Positions 26,127-35,344 of a DNA stretch of 64,000 nucleotides are shown one piece after another. Below the pieces are notes generated by a model. That model saw nothing but the letters and a program-made list of their open reading frames with translations. It had not been told where the DNA came from and did no database searches. The translations under genes were made by a program, and so were the position numbers. The DNA lies in the NCBI RefSeq assembly GCF_002573715.1, contig NZ_PDHM01000017.1, positions 310,001 through 374,000 on the forward strand, given 5' to 3'. Origin of the DNA: Paenibacillus sp. EZ-K15 (GTDB lineage: Bacteria > Bacillota > Bacilli > Paenibacillales > Paenibacillaceae). Each line of letters opens with the position of its first letter. Positions within the stretch are counted from its first letter, which is position 1.

Positions 26127-26999
26127 ATGGATTGGCTGGATCGTATGAACAACGCAATGGAATATGTAGAAACGCACCTGTCTGATACGATTAATTACGA
26201 TATCGTGGCTAGAATTGCCTGCTGCTCAACATACCATTTTCAGCGAATGTTTCCGTTCATAACGAATGTGTCGCTTTCAGAGTATATTAGGCGTAGGCGG
26301 TTGACCCTTGCCGCATTTGAACTGCAGCAGAGCGGTACAAAGGTCATCGACATCGCTTTAAAGTATGGTTACGAATCGCCTGAGGCATTTTCTAGGGCAT
26401 TTAAAAAAATGCACGGTGTGATGCCAATGTCAGCGCGCGACAAAGGCGTTACCCTGAAGGCCTATCCTCGGTTATCCTTTCATATTTCGATTCGAGGAGA
26501 TGTTGAGATGAATTACAGAATGGAAGAAAAACAGGCTTTTGAGATGTTCGGTGTAACGACAGTTGTTAATAGCGATGACAATCATCCTTTTATTGATATA
26601 CCTGCTTTTTGGACTACGTGTGTAACCGACGGTACTGTTGATCGAATTCGTACAGCTGCGGGTTTGGGGGGAAATGGTCAGATCCATGGGATGCTATACA
26701 ACAAGCAAGGTGGGGAATTTTCCTACATGATCGGTTACTTTATGCCCCAGAGTGGCATGCCAGAAGGGTTTGAAAGGCTCCCGATCCCACCTCAAACCTA
26801 CGCGATATTCTCAACTGGCCTCTACCCCGACGGGCAAAGCGGTATTCATGAATTGTGGAAGCGCATTTGGGCAGAGTGGTTTCCAACCTGCAATTACGAA
26901 CCGGCAAATGGGCCTGAGTTTGAGATGACTTACGATAGAGGCAACAGCATGTATGAAATGGAAGTTTGGATCCCTGTCGTTAAGAAGGCGGGTTCTTAG
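26127..26999 (+). CDS. AraC regulator with GyrI-like effector domain
   Basis: The ATG at 26127 follows AAAGGA with about 8-nt spacing; the ATG at 26118 lies too close to that site. The 290-residue protein has an N-terminal AraC double HTH (about 5-105: CCSTYHFQRMFPFITNVSLSEYIRRRRL, YGYESPEAFSRAFKKMHG). A GyrI/Rob-like effector-binding domain follows (about 125-288, ending VWIPVV). Such proteins bind hydrophobic or drug-like ligands and activate detoxification genes. It is the only gene of its transcription unit and is flanked by genes on the opposite strand. Confidence 0.9.
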   Translation: MDWLDRMNNAMEYVETHLSDTINYDIVARIACCSTYHFQRMFPFITNVSLSEYIRRRRLTLAAFELQQSGTKVIDIALKYGYESPEAFSRAFKKMHGVMPMSARDKGVTLKAYPRLSFHISIRGDVEMNYRMEEKQAFEMFGVTTVVNSDDNHPFIDIPAFWTTCVTDGTVDRIRTAAGLGGNGQIHGMLYNKQGGEFSYMIGYFMPQSGMPEGFERLPIPPQTYAIFSTGLYPDGQSGIHELWKRIWAEWFPTCNYEPANGPEFEMTYDRGNSMYEMEVWIPVVKKAGS

Positions 27000-27008
27000 A
27001 ACGAGAAG

Positions 27009-27050
27009 GGCAGCACGAGGGTGAGGGTCAATCTCTCATGCTGTTTTCTC
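27009..27050 (+). terminator. Terminator of AraC/GyrI-like gene
   Basis: CAGCACGAG pairs with CTCATGCTG (one mismatch) and is followed by TTTTC. It begins 10 bp beyond the stop codon. Confidence 0.55.
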
Positions 27051-27181
27051 TCGTCCTGCCTCTAATGCCCTCTACGCTTAAAATAATAAACGATACCCAA
27101 CACATTAAATGATCATCCGTTCGTCTATGTACGCGATATTCGCGGCTTTTTAACGAATATGTTAGTAATTAGATACAATGC

Positions 27182-28570
27182 TTACTGTCCAACCTTAGAA
27201 GCGGGCAGTTTTACAACAGCTGTAAGTCCTTCCCCTCGATCACTCTCCAGAATCAGTTCTCCCTGATGAGCCTTGGCAATCCTCTCCACCATGGGTAGTC
27301 CCAGTCCATGTCCTTGTCGGTTCGGGCGTGTTCGTCCAGAAGTGTAGGGAAGTAAAATCACGCCCTTTAGTTCTTCTTTCGGGATGCCTTTTCCGTTGTC
27401 CGATACCACAAAGCTATAAAACACCCCGTCGGCCGGACCCGTTTTCAATTCAATTTTACATCCGTCCGGATTATGCCTGATACTGTTCTGTACCAGGTTC
27501 GTTATCGCCCGATACAATAGACGTTCATCCCCGCTCACGATCAGACTCTCGTCCATCACATGAAGAGAAATGTCATAGCTCTCATCGAGGCCGTTGTTTA
27601 AAAAGTCGGATACGACCTGTCTGGCCAACGCGGATAGACGAATCGACTTCAACTGTAATGGCTGCATATCGTATTCCAGCATCGATACCAAATTCAGATC
27701 ACTCACCAAAGATCGCAAGCGTTCCCCCTGGCGACGGATGATTGCAGCCTGTTGTTTATGCTCAGTAGACAGTTCCGGCTGGTCCTCCAACTCGCTCGCA
27801 TAACCCAGGATCATGGATAGCGGTGTCCGGATATCATGGGAGATGCCTGCGATCCAGTTCGATCTCGCAACGTCCCTCGCTTTGAGTGCATCATTCTTCT
27901 CTTGGAGCATCTGAGAGGTCGAATTGATGCTTTGGGACACATCATTGAATATACCCCCTGTATCCACCTGGACCGGCTCTTCCTTGGAAAGAGCATGGAT
28001 GCCATGAATCAACGGCCTTATTCCCCGGATGACCCGCGTTCCAATTAGCACGGAAACCAGCAGTGCAAGGGCTACATTGCACAACAGTAACAACAAAATT
28101 CGTACAGGTAGGGACCTTAGCCACTCGACCAAGAAGTCGATTTGATATTTTCCGTAGGTGTTTTTGGGATATCCCAATACCAGCAATCCATCTTCTCGTT
28201 CCCATACATATACGGGGTATTCCATCAGATAGTAGCGGGAGAACTTGGCTACGTCCGTTACATCATAGGACCTTGGAATGTCCTCAGGCAGTCGTTCGCT
28301 CCACTGTACCTCTCCATCCCGATCCATCAACATGGCCCAAGTTTGGTGCGTATCCAGCAGTTGAATCCCCTCATGGCCAAGCACATAGTTTCCCTGTTGC
28401 AGAACCAATTCGTTGGCCAATTTTTGCACAATTGCTTCAGGGGAAGCCCCTTTGTGGTTTTCCTGGAAAATCAATGAACCGAGTAATACCAGATTGAACA
28501 GCAACAGAAGAAAGGAAACCAGAATCGTCGAACCGACAAACCGCCGTAATATCCGGATAACGCCATCCAT
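27182..28570 (-). CDS. Sensor histidine kinase of LanK/HisKA type
   Basis: A 462-residue membrane kinase: helix 1 (about 13-34), an extracellular sensor segment of about 120 residues, helix 2 (about 157-178), a HAMP-like linker, then HisKA with SHDIRTP (His245) and HATPase with NLVQNSIRHNPDG, VSDNGKGIP and GHGLGLPMVERIAKAHQG. It overlaps the regulator gene upstream by one base (TAATG). The pair is divergent from a LanFEG-like ABC transporter, an arrangement used to sense lantibiotics or similar peptides and induce export or immunity. Confidence 0.92.
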   Translation of the reverse strand: MDGVIRILRRFVGSTILVSFLLLLFNLVLLGSLIFQENHKGASPEAIVQKLANELVLQQGNYVLGHEGIQLLDTHQTWAMLMDRDGEVQWSERLPEDIPRSYDVTDVAKFSRYYLMEYPVYVWEREDGLLVLGYPKNTYGKYQIDFLVEWLRSLPVRILLLLLCNVALALLVSVLIGTRVIRGIRPLIHGIHALSKEEPVQVDTGGIFNDVSQSINSTSQMLQEKNDALKARDVARSNWIAGISHDIRTPLSMILGYASELEDQPELSTEHKQQAAIIRRQGERLRSLVSDLNLVSMLEYDMQPLQLKSIRLSALARQVVSDFLNNGLDESYDISLHVMDESLIVSGDERLLYRAITNLVQNSIRHNPDGCKIELKTGPADGVFYSFVVSDNGKGIPKEELKGVILLPYTSGRTRPNRQGHGLGLPMVERIAKAHQGELILESDRGEGLTAVVKLPASKVGQ

Positions 28571-29283
28571 TATCGGGACTCCTGTGTCATGAGTTTATAC
28601 CCGAGTCCACGCACGGTTAACAAATACACCGGATTTGATGGATCTTCCTCGATTTTCTCCCGAATGCGTCGAACATGCACCATCAAAGTGTTCTCATAAC
28701 CATAAATCCCATCACCCCATACGGCATGGCATAAAGCGTCACTGGTTACGATCCGGCCCTGATTCTCATACAGCTTCATCAGTATGGAGTGCTCCTTAGC
28801 AGTCAACGAGAATTCTTTGTGCTCCCTTAGTACGACAGCGCTATCCAAATCTACCGTTAGAGCACCTAACCGAAATACAGGTAACCGTTCTACGATGTTG
28901 GAGGCATATACCCGCTTCAAAATAGCCATCAGTCGGAGAATAAGCTCTCTGGGCAAAAAGGGCTTGACCATATAATCATCAGCGCCCAAGCCTAGCCCGA
29001 GCAGCCGATCTTCATCTTCACCTCGCGCAGACAGAAACAGTACAGGCATGTCCGTAAACGACCGGATGGATGAAAGCAGCGAAAAGCCGTCTCCATCCGG
29101 CAGCATGATATCCAATATGGCCGCATCTGGCTTCTCCAATCTGCAAACAGACAGGGCATTCGAGAAATTGCCAGCAGTATAGATCCGGAAGAAGCCTTCT
29201 CTTCGTAGGAAACGTTCAATCATCTCCCGTATTTCAGGCTCGTCGTCAACAATCAGTATTTTTTTATTCTTTATCAAGTCCAA
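28570..29283 (-). CDS. OmpR-family response regulator
   Basis: A 237-residue regulator with a receiver domain (DDE at 13-15, phospho-acceptor Asp58, Lys in YMVKPF) and a C-terminal winged helix (FSLTAKEHSILMKLYENQGRIVT, TLMVHVRRIREKIEEDPSNP, VRGLGYKL). It is transcribed ahead of its kinase. The divergent promoter region (29284-29435) contains TAAGGT direct repeats that are the likely binding site. Confidence 0.93.
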   Translation of the reverse strand: MDLIKNKKILIVDDEPEIREMIERFLRREGFFRIYTAGNFSNALSVCRLEKPDAAILDIMLPDGDGFSLLSSIRSFTDMPVLFLSARGEDEDRLLGLGLGADDYMVKPFLPRELILRLMAILKRVYASNIVERLPVFRLGALTVDLDSAVVLREHKEFSLTAKEHSILMKLYENQGRIVTSDALCHAVWGDGIYGYENTLMVHVRRIREKIEEDPSNPVYLLTVRGLGYKLMTQESR

Positions 29284-29345
29284 TTCTCATCACCCAGTTT
29301 AGTATACATGACGAATGCATGCAGCCGATATTTTCCTAATCTATT

Positions 29346-29362
29346 TAAGGTAAATGTAAGGT
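29346..29362 (+). promoter_or_regulatory. TAAGGT direct repeat (putative regulator box)
   Basis: TAAGGT occurs at 29346-29351 and 29357-29362, 11 bp apart, which is the spacing bound by tandem OmpR-family dimers. A TATAGT -10-like box follows at 29393-29398, upstream of the LanF-like start at 29436. Confidence 0.5.
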
Positions 29363-29435
29363 TAACTTCAGCGGAACGCAAGAATCCTGTTCTATAGTGA
29401 GCAACAGAGACCTTTATGAAATGGAGTTGAAATCA

Positions 29436-30359
29436 ATGTTAATTACGTCGCCCCCCATCGTGGAGACCCAAAACCTGTCCAAAGCTTACAGTGGTACACA
29501 CCGTGTAAACCAGGTGAATCTAACAGTGCAACCCGGACAAATCTTCGGCTTCCTGGGCCCGAATGGAGCTGGCAAAACAACCACGCTTAAGATGCTGCTC
29601 GGGCTCATTAAGCCTACCGAAGGCAAGGTCAAAGTGTTTGGCAAAGACTTGGACAATCATCGCCCGTCCATTCTGAACCAGACCGGTTCCCTGATCGAAT
29701 CTCCGTCATATTACGGCCATCTGACAGGACTTGAGAATTTGAAGGTCATGCAGCGCCTCCGCAGCGTCCCGAGCAAGAATATAGACGAGGTACTCCGAAT
29801 TGTAAGACTCGAAAACCATAAGCATAAGAAGGCAGACCAATACTCTTTGGGTATGAAACAACGGCTAGGCATTGCCATGGCTTTGCTCGCCTTTCCCAGC
29901 CTGCTGATTCTGGATGAGCCAACGAACGGCCTTGATCCTGCGGGTATCGGCGAAATCCGCGAGTTAATCAAATCCCTCCCCGGACAATACGGGATTACCG
30001 TGGTGTTGTCGAGCCATCTATTGTCGGAGATAGAGCAGATTGCTACGTCCGTAGGCATTATTAATGACGGTAAGCTGCTGTTTCAGGGGACGATGCAGAA
30101 CCTCCAAACCAGCAACAAAGCCACCATTCGTTTCAAGACAACGGACCCGACAAGAGCGGAGAAGATTCTGCTAACCCAAGGATATTTACCCAAGATCCAG
30201 GGGAAACAGCTTGTGTTTGAACATCTCCCGGACGAGGAAGTTTCACGCATAAATCGGGTGCTGGTGGAACAAGATCTGCCCGTCATCCGGATTGAGGAGC
30301 ATAAAAAGAGCCTGGAAGACATTTTCCTTGATTTGACCGGAAGGGAGCGGAGCCTGTAA
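29436..30359 (+). CDS. ABC transporter ATPase, LanF/BcrA type
   Basis: The ATG at 29436 has GGAG 9 nt upstream; a GTG at 29397 is in frame but overlaps the promoter. The 307-residue ATPase has Walker A GPNGAGKTT, signature YSLGMKQRLG, Walker B LLILDEPTNGLDP, and the switch His (SSHLLSEIEQ). The C-terminal extension of about 80 residues is typical of lantibiotic-immunity and bacitracin-export ATPases. It overlaps the first permease gene by one base (TAATG). Confidence 0.92.
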   Translation: MLITSPPIVETQNLSKAYSGTHRVNQVNLTVQPGQIFGFLGPNGAGKTTTLKMLLGLIKPTEGKVKVFGKDLDNHRPSILNQTGSLIESPSYYGHLTGLENLKVMQRLRSVPSKNIDEVLRIVRLENHKHKKADQYSLGMKQRLGIAMALLAFPSLLILDEPTNGLDPAGIGEIRELIKSLPGQYGITVVLSSHLLSEIEQIATSVGIINDGKLLFQGTMQNLQTSNKATIRFKTTDPTRAEKILLTQGYLPKIQGKQLVFEHLPDEEVSRINRVLVEQDLPVIRIEEHKKSLEDIFLDLTGRERSL

Positions 30360-31108
30360 TGAACGCTCTGTCACTGGAGTATTTCAAAATGCGCCGCAAA
30401 CTGATCTGGGTCATGCTTACGCTGTTTCTTGCTGCTGAGATGGTCTGGGCCTCCATGTCCATGAGTATTTCCATCTCAAGGAGCGCTGCAAATGCGAGTT
30501 GGGAAGCCTTGATCTTCAGCATCTCTTCCATGAACGGTCTGTTTCTTCCTATTATTTCAGCTATTGTGGTTTCCCGCATTTGTGACATGGAGCATAAGGG
30601 AAACACGTGGAAAATGTTAATGACAACCAATATAGGTCGGAATCATGTCTACGCTGCAAAATACATATGTGCGAACAGCCTGATCCTCTACGGTATTATG
30701 GCGCAGGCAGTTTTCATCGTGGGATTCGGCAAATCCAAAGGCATTGGCGGGAGTTTACCGCTTTCCCTGCTCGTCCAATTTACCATCGGAACGATGGTAA
30801 CAACATTCGTCATCATCGCTCTCCAGCAATGGTTGTCCCTTACGGTACGGAATCAGGCTTTCTCCTTATGTTTGGGCATGCTGGGCGGCTTTATCGGAAC
30901 GACATCCGGGCTATTTCCGTCCGGCATTCGTCACCTGTTCGTTTGGTCCTACTACATGGATTTAAGTCCAGTTACCTATGTGTACAGCTCTACTTCAGGT
31001 TCATATCTAACCGGCACGCTGCCTGCTGGATTGCTGATTGCTTCTATTCTTCTGGCTGCGGTTTTCTATTTTGCAGGGAGCATTCACACTTCAAAACAAG
31101 AGATCTAA
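30359..31108 (+). CDS. ABC-2 permease, LanE/MutE type
   Basis: A 249-residue membrane protein with about six helices, starting MNALSLEYFKMRRKLIWVML, a form seen in lantibiotic-protection permeases of the MutE/EpiE group. The motif RICDMEHKGNTWKMLMTTNI is the typical cytoplasmic segment after helix 2. It is co-translated with the ATPase and is followed after 11 bp by a second permease. Confidence 0.87.
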   Translation: MNALSLEYFKMRRKLIWVMLTLFLAAEMVWASMSMSISISRSAANASWEALIFSISSMNGLFLPIISAIVVSRICDMEHKGNTWKMLMTTNIGRNHVYAAKYICANSLILYGIMAQAVFIVGFGKSKGIGGSLPLSLLVQFTIGTMVTTFVIIALQQWLSLTVRNQAFSLCLGMLGGFIGTTSGLFPSGIRHLFVWSYYMDLSPVTYVYSSTSGSYLTGTLPAGLLIASILLAAVFYFAGSIHTSKQEI

Positions 31109-31119
31109 GGAGGAACCCC

Positions 31120-31851
31120 ATGTTCAGGAGCATTTCCGCCGAATGGCTCAAACTTCGACATTCCCGCATCGGCCTGGTACTGGCGATACTGCCCGTATTC
31201 AGCCTGCTGATCGGATGCTTTAACTTTTATTTCAACCAAGCGGCCTTGCAGAACGGGTGGTACAGCCTGTGGACACAAGTCAGTTTGTTTTATGGAGAGT
31301 TTTTTCTGCCCATTCTTATTGCCATCTGCTGTGCCTTCGTATGCCGATTGGAACACGCAAACCGTAACTGGAATATGGTTCTTGCCTCCCCGATGCCCAT
31401 CTCCAACCTGTTTGTTGCCAAATTGTTTACTGTCAGCATGCTGATCTTTGCCGCCCAGACCTTCTTTATGTTCATGTACTGGGCCGCTGGCCGGTTGTTC
31501 TCCATTCCGGGTCCATTCCCGATGGAAACAGTAGCCTGGAGCCTGCGCGGATGGTTCGCTTCCATTTCCATTGCAGCACTGCAGCTGGGACTGTCCATAA
31601 GGATCAGAAGTTTCGCTACGCCTATCGGTATCAGCCTTTGCGCCGTTTTTCTGGGACTCGGCTTGTATGTGCTGAACTTTGGCATGCTGTTTCCCTACTC
31701 TTTGTTGACCATAGGCATGGGTGTCCTGAGTCAAAAAGGACTAACCCTTGCGGAGAGCCTCGTTTTTATGTTCATGAACAGCACCTTTATTCTGCTATTC
31801 GGAGCATGGTCCATCCGCCGCTTGAAATACAAAGATATCGCTTCATCCTAA
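31120..31851 (+). CDS. ABC-2 permease, LanG/MutG type
   Basis: The start at 31120 (MFRSISAEWLKLRHSRIG) is set by AAGGAGG directly upstream; a longer frame from 30607 only overlaps the previous gene. The 243-residue protein has about six helices and the counterpart segment CRLEHANRNWNMVLASPM. Together with the ATPase and the first permease it forms a LanFEG-like exporter or immunity complex. It ends 27 bp before the broken yxeA-like gene. Confidence 0.87.
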   Translation: MFRSISAEWLKLRHSRIGLVLAILPVFSLLIGCFNFYFNQAALQNGWYSLWTQVSLFYGEFFLPILIAICCAFVCRLEHANRNWNMVLASPMPISNLFVAKLFTVSMLIFAAQTFFMFMYWAAGRLFSIPGPFPMETVAWSLRGWFASISIAALQLGLSIRIRSFATPIGISLCAVFLGLGLYVLNFGMLFPYSLLTIGMGVLSQKGLTLAESLVFMFMNSTFILLFGAWSIRRLKYKDIASS

Positions 31852-31878
31852 ATTCATAAAGAAAAAGGAGCATTGAAT

Positions 31879-32220
31879 ATGAAAAGAGCATTTGCAATCC
31901 TCGCATTTTGAATTGCACTATTTGTGATTTTTATGTCAACTGTCAAATTGACCCCAGATCTTCCGATGGGCAAAGAAACCTACTATACCATCGTGGATTG
32001 TGCTCCCGGCATTGGGAATAATGGTAGATATATCTACGTATTGGTTAGCTATACAAACGAAGGGAAGCCGAAATCATTGTCCTTTTCTTCTAGCAAACCA
32101 TTACAAAACGGGGCATATTTAAAGCTGTATGTCTCAATGCTGAGGGGCGTCACCTACTGGGAAGAAGTCTCGGCAGGCGCTATACCTGTGCAGGCGAAGC
32201 AGCTTACCTCTAAGTGCAGA
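31879..32220 (+). pseudogene. yxeA-like secreted protein gene with premature TGA
   Basis: AAGGAG lies 9 nt upstream of an ATG at 31879 that opens MKRAFAILAF and then meets TGA at 31909-31911. The same frame continues through IALFVIFMSTVKLTPDLPMGKE and VSYTNEGKPKSLSFSSSK to RGVTYWEEV, which matches the YxeA family of small secreted proteins (about 110 residues, often beside antimicrobial-peptide ABC transporters). The stop removes the signal peptide from the body. The 3' end also looks shifted: the frame runs on to 32343 through the terminator, whereas a +1 shift would end at a TAA near 32215. It was probably the last gene of the lanFEG-like operon. Confidence 0.75.
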
Positions 32221-32241
32221 AAGAAAAAGATATACAATGGC

Positions 32242-32280
32242 AGAAGAGCCGCTCCGTATGAGAGCGGCTCTTCTCCTATC
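32242..32280 (+). terminator. Terminator of lanFEG-like operon
   Basis: A perfect 13-bp stem (AGAAGAGCCGCTC and complement) with a 7-nt loop. The T-tail is weak. It lies after the broken yxeA-like gene. Confidence 0.65.
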
Positions 32281-32343
32281 TATATTATACCAAGCTTATC
32301 CGAGCCCTCCGTTCCTAAAACAATACAATCATGCCGATCGTAA

Positions 32344-32648
32344 TGATTTGCTCGAATACATTCATTGACGTGTACATTCACCTGTTTTCTTATCAATGTA
32401 CCCACCCTTTATCCACCAATGGAGAATGACTCATTACAAAGACCACCCTTCACTATGTTTCGTTCATGCTCGGATAGCATGATTATCCACTCCATATACA
32501 GATATGCTGTGAGCATTATCATCTAAATTCTATAGTATAGAACGCATCTAGTCATACAATAGTTGATACATCTTGGGAATTTTATCATTTCGTATCCTCA
32601 ATGGCACTTATCGGTTATGAGGCCTGTTTCACGGGAAATCCGACACCG
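32344..32648. other. Non-coding gap between convergent modules
   Basis: About 305 bp between the yxeA remnant (plus) and the sensor-kinase gene (minus). I see no gene, hairpin or repeat. No obvious terminator for the second module was found here. Confidence 0.4.
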
Positions 32649-33560
32649 TCATCTATCATTGGATCTCAACTTCCACCGGCAGGTCATCGTCAAGTTACCT
32701 CCATATAGCTCCGCTGTCAATGAGCCATTCATCTTGTCCATTAAACTTTTGGCAATGGAAAGACCAAGTCCCGATCCTTGGGCGGATCGGGTACGGTCGA
32801 CCGTATAAAAGCGATCGAATAGGAACCTCACATCGCCTTCGGATAACCCCTTTGCTTCGTTAACAATCGTAAAGTCGGCAGTCTTATGATGTTGCTCGAA
32901 GCGAATGACCACAAGACCGGTAGCATGTTCGACCGTATTGGCGAGCAAATTCTCGAGGACCCTTCGCACAGCAGATTCGTCGGCATATACAGCCACCTCT
33001 TCCTTCGGCAATCGGATCTCCGGCGTAATACCCCTTTCGTTGAACCGATCATAGAAACCAACGAGAGTGTCTGTCAGGAGGGTGGTCATTCCGATACGCT
33101 CGGTTTTAAGTCGATAATCCGAAGACTCGATTAACGACAGCTCGAAGAAATCGTTCAATAGCGCTTGAAGCCGTCTCGTACGATTTTTAACGATTGTGAC
33201 GTATTCAAGCTTCTCCTCAGGCGTAATAGATTCTGCTTCCAGTAGTTGAATAAAACCGATTATGGATGTCAGAGGAGTCCGAATATCATGGGAAATGTTC
33301 GCAATCGCCTGCCTTAACTCATTCTCGGTTCGTCTTCTGAGGGCCTCCGCGTCGACGATGAGATCGGACTGGCGATTAATTTGTACCGCAAGCGCTTCGA
33401 GCCTCCTGTCGAATAGAGTTAAGTCGATTTTTTTGCCGGTTGTCCGTTTATTGTAACGGCGCAGTTGCTCTGTCATCCTCCCCAACTCCCGCCTCAACAG
33501 CAGCAGACGGGCTAGCAGGAGAGCCACCACCGTAGCCAATATGAGCGTTATGATAAGCAA
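32649..33560 (-). CDS. Short sensor histidine kinase
   Basis: A 303-residue kinase that starts at a TTG (33560), with GGGAG close upstream. It has one N-terminal helix (about 2-22), a short coiled segment, HisKA with ISHDIRTPLTSIIGF (His91), and HATPase with ENLLANTVEHA, a VNEAKGLS motif in the position of the G1 box (the usual DNGxG is degenerate) and GSGLGLSIAKSLMDKM. With almost no extracellular part it resembles kinases that read the state of an ABC transporter. It is the last gene of a regulator-ATPase-permease-kinase operon. Confidence 0.9.
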   Translation of the reverse strand: MLIITLILATVVALLLARLLLLRRELGRMTEQLRRYNKRTTGKKIDLTLFDRRLEALAVQINRQSDLIVDAEALRRRTENELRQAIANISHDIRTPLTSIIGFIQLLEAESITPEEKLEYVTIVKNRTRRLQALLNDFFELSLIESSDYRLKTERIGMTTLLTDTLVGFYDRFNERGITPEIRLPKEEVAVYADESAVRRVLENLLANTVEHATGLVVIRFEQHHKTADFTIVNEAKGLSEGDVRFLFDRFYTVDRTRSAQGSGLGLSIAKSLMDKMNGSLTAELYGGNLTMTCRWKLRSNDR

Positions 33561-33583
33561 GACTCTCCCGCCTCTCTCGTCCT

Positions 33584-34345
33584 TTATTTAATTTCCTTTC
33601 TACGGTACACGAGAATACCAAGCAGTCCGGATATGACGATCGTCAGCAATGGTACGAGCAGAAGTGCTGGCAGATCACCGTTGTCGATATTGGTCTTACT
33701 GATATTGCCCAGTAGCTTGAAGATAGAATAATCGTACAGCGTAGTAAACAATGGGACATATTCACCCAAACCGGTCATAATTGAATCAATCATTAGGAAG
33801 AAAATCATCGAGAAGCCGATCGTTTTGCCGCTATCGGTCAATACGGTTGTGAACATGGCCCCAACCGCCGCGTAGCCCGAAGCATACAACAGTGTTAGTC
33901 CGAGGACTCTCGGTATGAAGAACGTGTCGAGACCCTCCGGCAGTTGACCGAAACCTGCAAGCACTGAAACTTCGATCGTGCTGACGATCGGAAATACAAG
34001 AGAGATAGCCATCGCACCGACTGCGAATCCGATCACTTTGGCAACAAACAGCCGCCCTCTATCATTGCCCGACGATGCAATAGTTTTCATAACACCTGTC
34101 GAATATTCGTTAGAGATGAAGAATCCCGCCAGAGCGGCTACCCCGAATTTGATAACATAGGCATTGCCCGTAATAAAGTTTAGTAGAAATTCGGCACCGG
34201 TGATCTGCGGATCTCCATTGGACATATTGTCAAAATAATAGAGCAGTGGATACGCTAGTGAAAGAGCAGCGATTGTGAGCAATAGCACACGGAAAGATCT
34301 GTCCTTGCGCAGCTTGAATAGCTCGACTCTGATTAAATTATACAT
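33584..34345 (-). CDS. ABC-2 permease of second peptide module
   Basis: The start at 34345 (MYNLIRVELFKLRKDRSFR) overlaps the ATPase gene by 8 bp. The 253-residue protein has about six helices with the characteristic cytoplasmic N-terminus of bacitracin/lantibiotic transporter permeases, and an EYSTGVMKTIASSGNDRGRLFVAK segment. It ends 23 bp before the kinase gene. Confidence 0.88.
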   Translation of the reverse strand: MYNLIRVELFKLRKDRSFRVLLLTIAALSLAYPLLYYFDNMSNGDPQITGAEFLLNFITGNAYVIKFGVAALAGFFISNEYSTGVMKTIASSGNDRGRLFVAKVIGFAVGAMAISLVFPIVSTIEVSVLAGFGQLPEGLDTFFIPRVLGLTLLYASGYAAVGAMFTTVLTDSGKTIGFSMIFFLMIDSIMTGLGEYVPLFTTLYDYSIFKLLGNISKTNIDNGDLPALLLVPLLTIVISGLLGILVYRRKEIK

Positions 34346-35261
34346 GTAGGGCACCCCCGATCCGCTCCGTGAAATAGCTCTCCAAGTCTTCGCCCATCGG
34401 CATAAACTGCTCAATCTCCAGGCCCGCGGTGAATAGTGCCGAAGATACTTTACCTGGGTGCTCGATATTGCTATACAGCTTAATGGCGCCATCGGGCATC
34501 ACTTCGAAATCGGTTGTGCCAAGCTCATTCTGAATTACAGTTGCCGCTTTGTCCGGATTATCCGCTTTTATAAACACGTACTGCTGGCATTTGCCGTTCA
34601 ATTCTTGGGCAGTGAGCTGCTCCAGCAACTGGCCGTGATGAATGATGCCGAAGTGGCTCGCCAGTAAATACAACTCGCTCAGAATATGACTAGAGATCAG
34701 AATCGTAATCCCTCGCTCGCGGTTGAGCCGCTTGAGCAGCTCGCGCATTTCAATGACACCCATCGGATCGAGCCCGTTGGTCGGCTCGTCCAGAATGAGA
34801 AATTCCGGATCACCTAGCAAGGCGATTGCGAGACCGAGTCTCTTCTTCATTCCAAGCGAGAAATTTTTCGCTTTCTTCCTGCCCGTTCCCTGTAGTCCGA
34901 CCAGTTCAAGCATGCTTGCGACGCAATCTTGGCCGGGGATGCCGCGAAGAATCCGGTTCGCCTCCAAATTCTCAGCGGCGGTCATATGGGGAAACAACGC
35001 CGGGCTCTCGATAATCGACCCGATCCGCTTACGAGCTTGAATCAACGCCCGCTCATCGCTGGCGCCGAACAGTTCGATCGTTCCTTCGGTTGGAAAAGCA
35101 AGCCCAGTAACGATGCGTATAAGCGTCGATTTTCCTGCTCCGTTCTGCCCAATAAAGCCATAAATAGAGCCTTTGCGGATTGATAAATTCACTTTGTCCA
35201 ATGCTAGGCTACCCTTGAATTTCTTGGATAACTGGTTCGTTTGCAATACATATTCGCTCAT
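34338..35261 (-). CDS. ABC transporter ATPase of second peptide module
   Basis: The ATG at 35261 has GGGAGG about 9 nt upstream. The 307-residue ATPase has Walker A GQNGAGKST, signature FSLGMKKRLG, Walker B FLILDEPTNGLDP and switch His SSHILSEL, with the C-terminal extension seen in BcrA-like proteins. It follows the response-regulator gene by 83 bp and overlaps the permease gene by 8 bp. With a single permease it forms a BcrAB-like exporter distinct from the LanFEG-like set at 29.4 kb. Confidence 0.92.
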   Translation of the reverse strand: MSEYVLQTNQLSKKFKGSLALDKVNLSIRKGSIYGFIGQNGAGKSTLIRIVTGLAFPTEGTIELFGASDERALIQARKRIGSIIESPALFPHMTAAENLEANRILRGIPGQDCVASMLELVGLQGTGRKKAKNFSLGMKKRLGLAIALLGDPEFLILDEPTNGLDPMGVIEMRELLKRLNRERGITILISSHILSELYLLASHFGIIHHGQLLEQLTAQELNGKCQQYVFIKADNPDKAATVIQNELGTTDFEVMPDGAIKLYSNIEHPGKVSSALFTAGLEIEQFMPMGEDLESYFTERIGGALHV

Positions 35262-35344
35262 CGTCGTCTTGGCCTCCCTTATGTGATAGACCAAGTATAG
35301 AAACAAAAAATTAAGAGGGTCTAAAGCCAAATCTTAAGAATGTC

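Noticed and set aside
30607..31119. Upstream extension of the second LanG-like permease
   Set aside because: It overlaps the first permease in another frame, and a strong AAGGAGG sits just before the ATG at 31120.
31105..31734. Minus-strand frame of 209 codons over the LanG-like permease
   Set aside because: Its composition (Q, G, H, K rich) is typical of the reverse of membrane-protein codons; no start signal.
34345..34492. N-terminal extension of the second-module permease
   Set aside because: The extra 49 residues are read from the ATPase coding region; MYNLIRVELFKLRKDRSFR is the natural start of such permeases.
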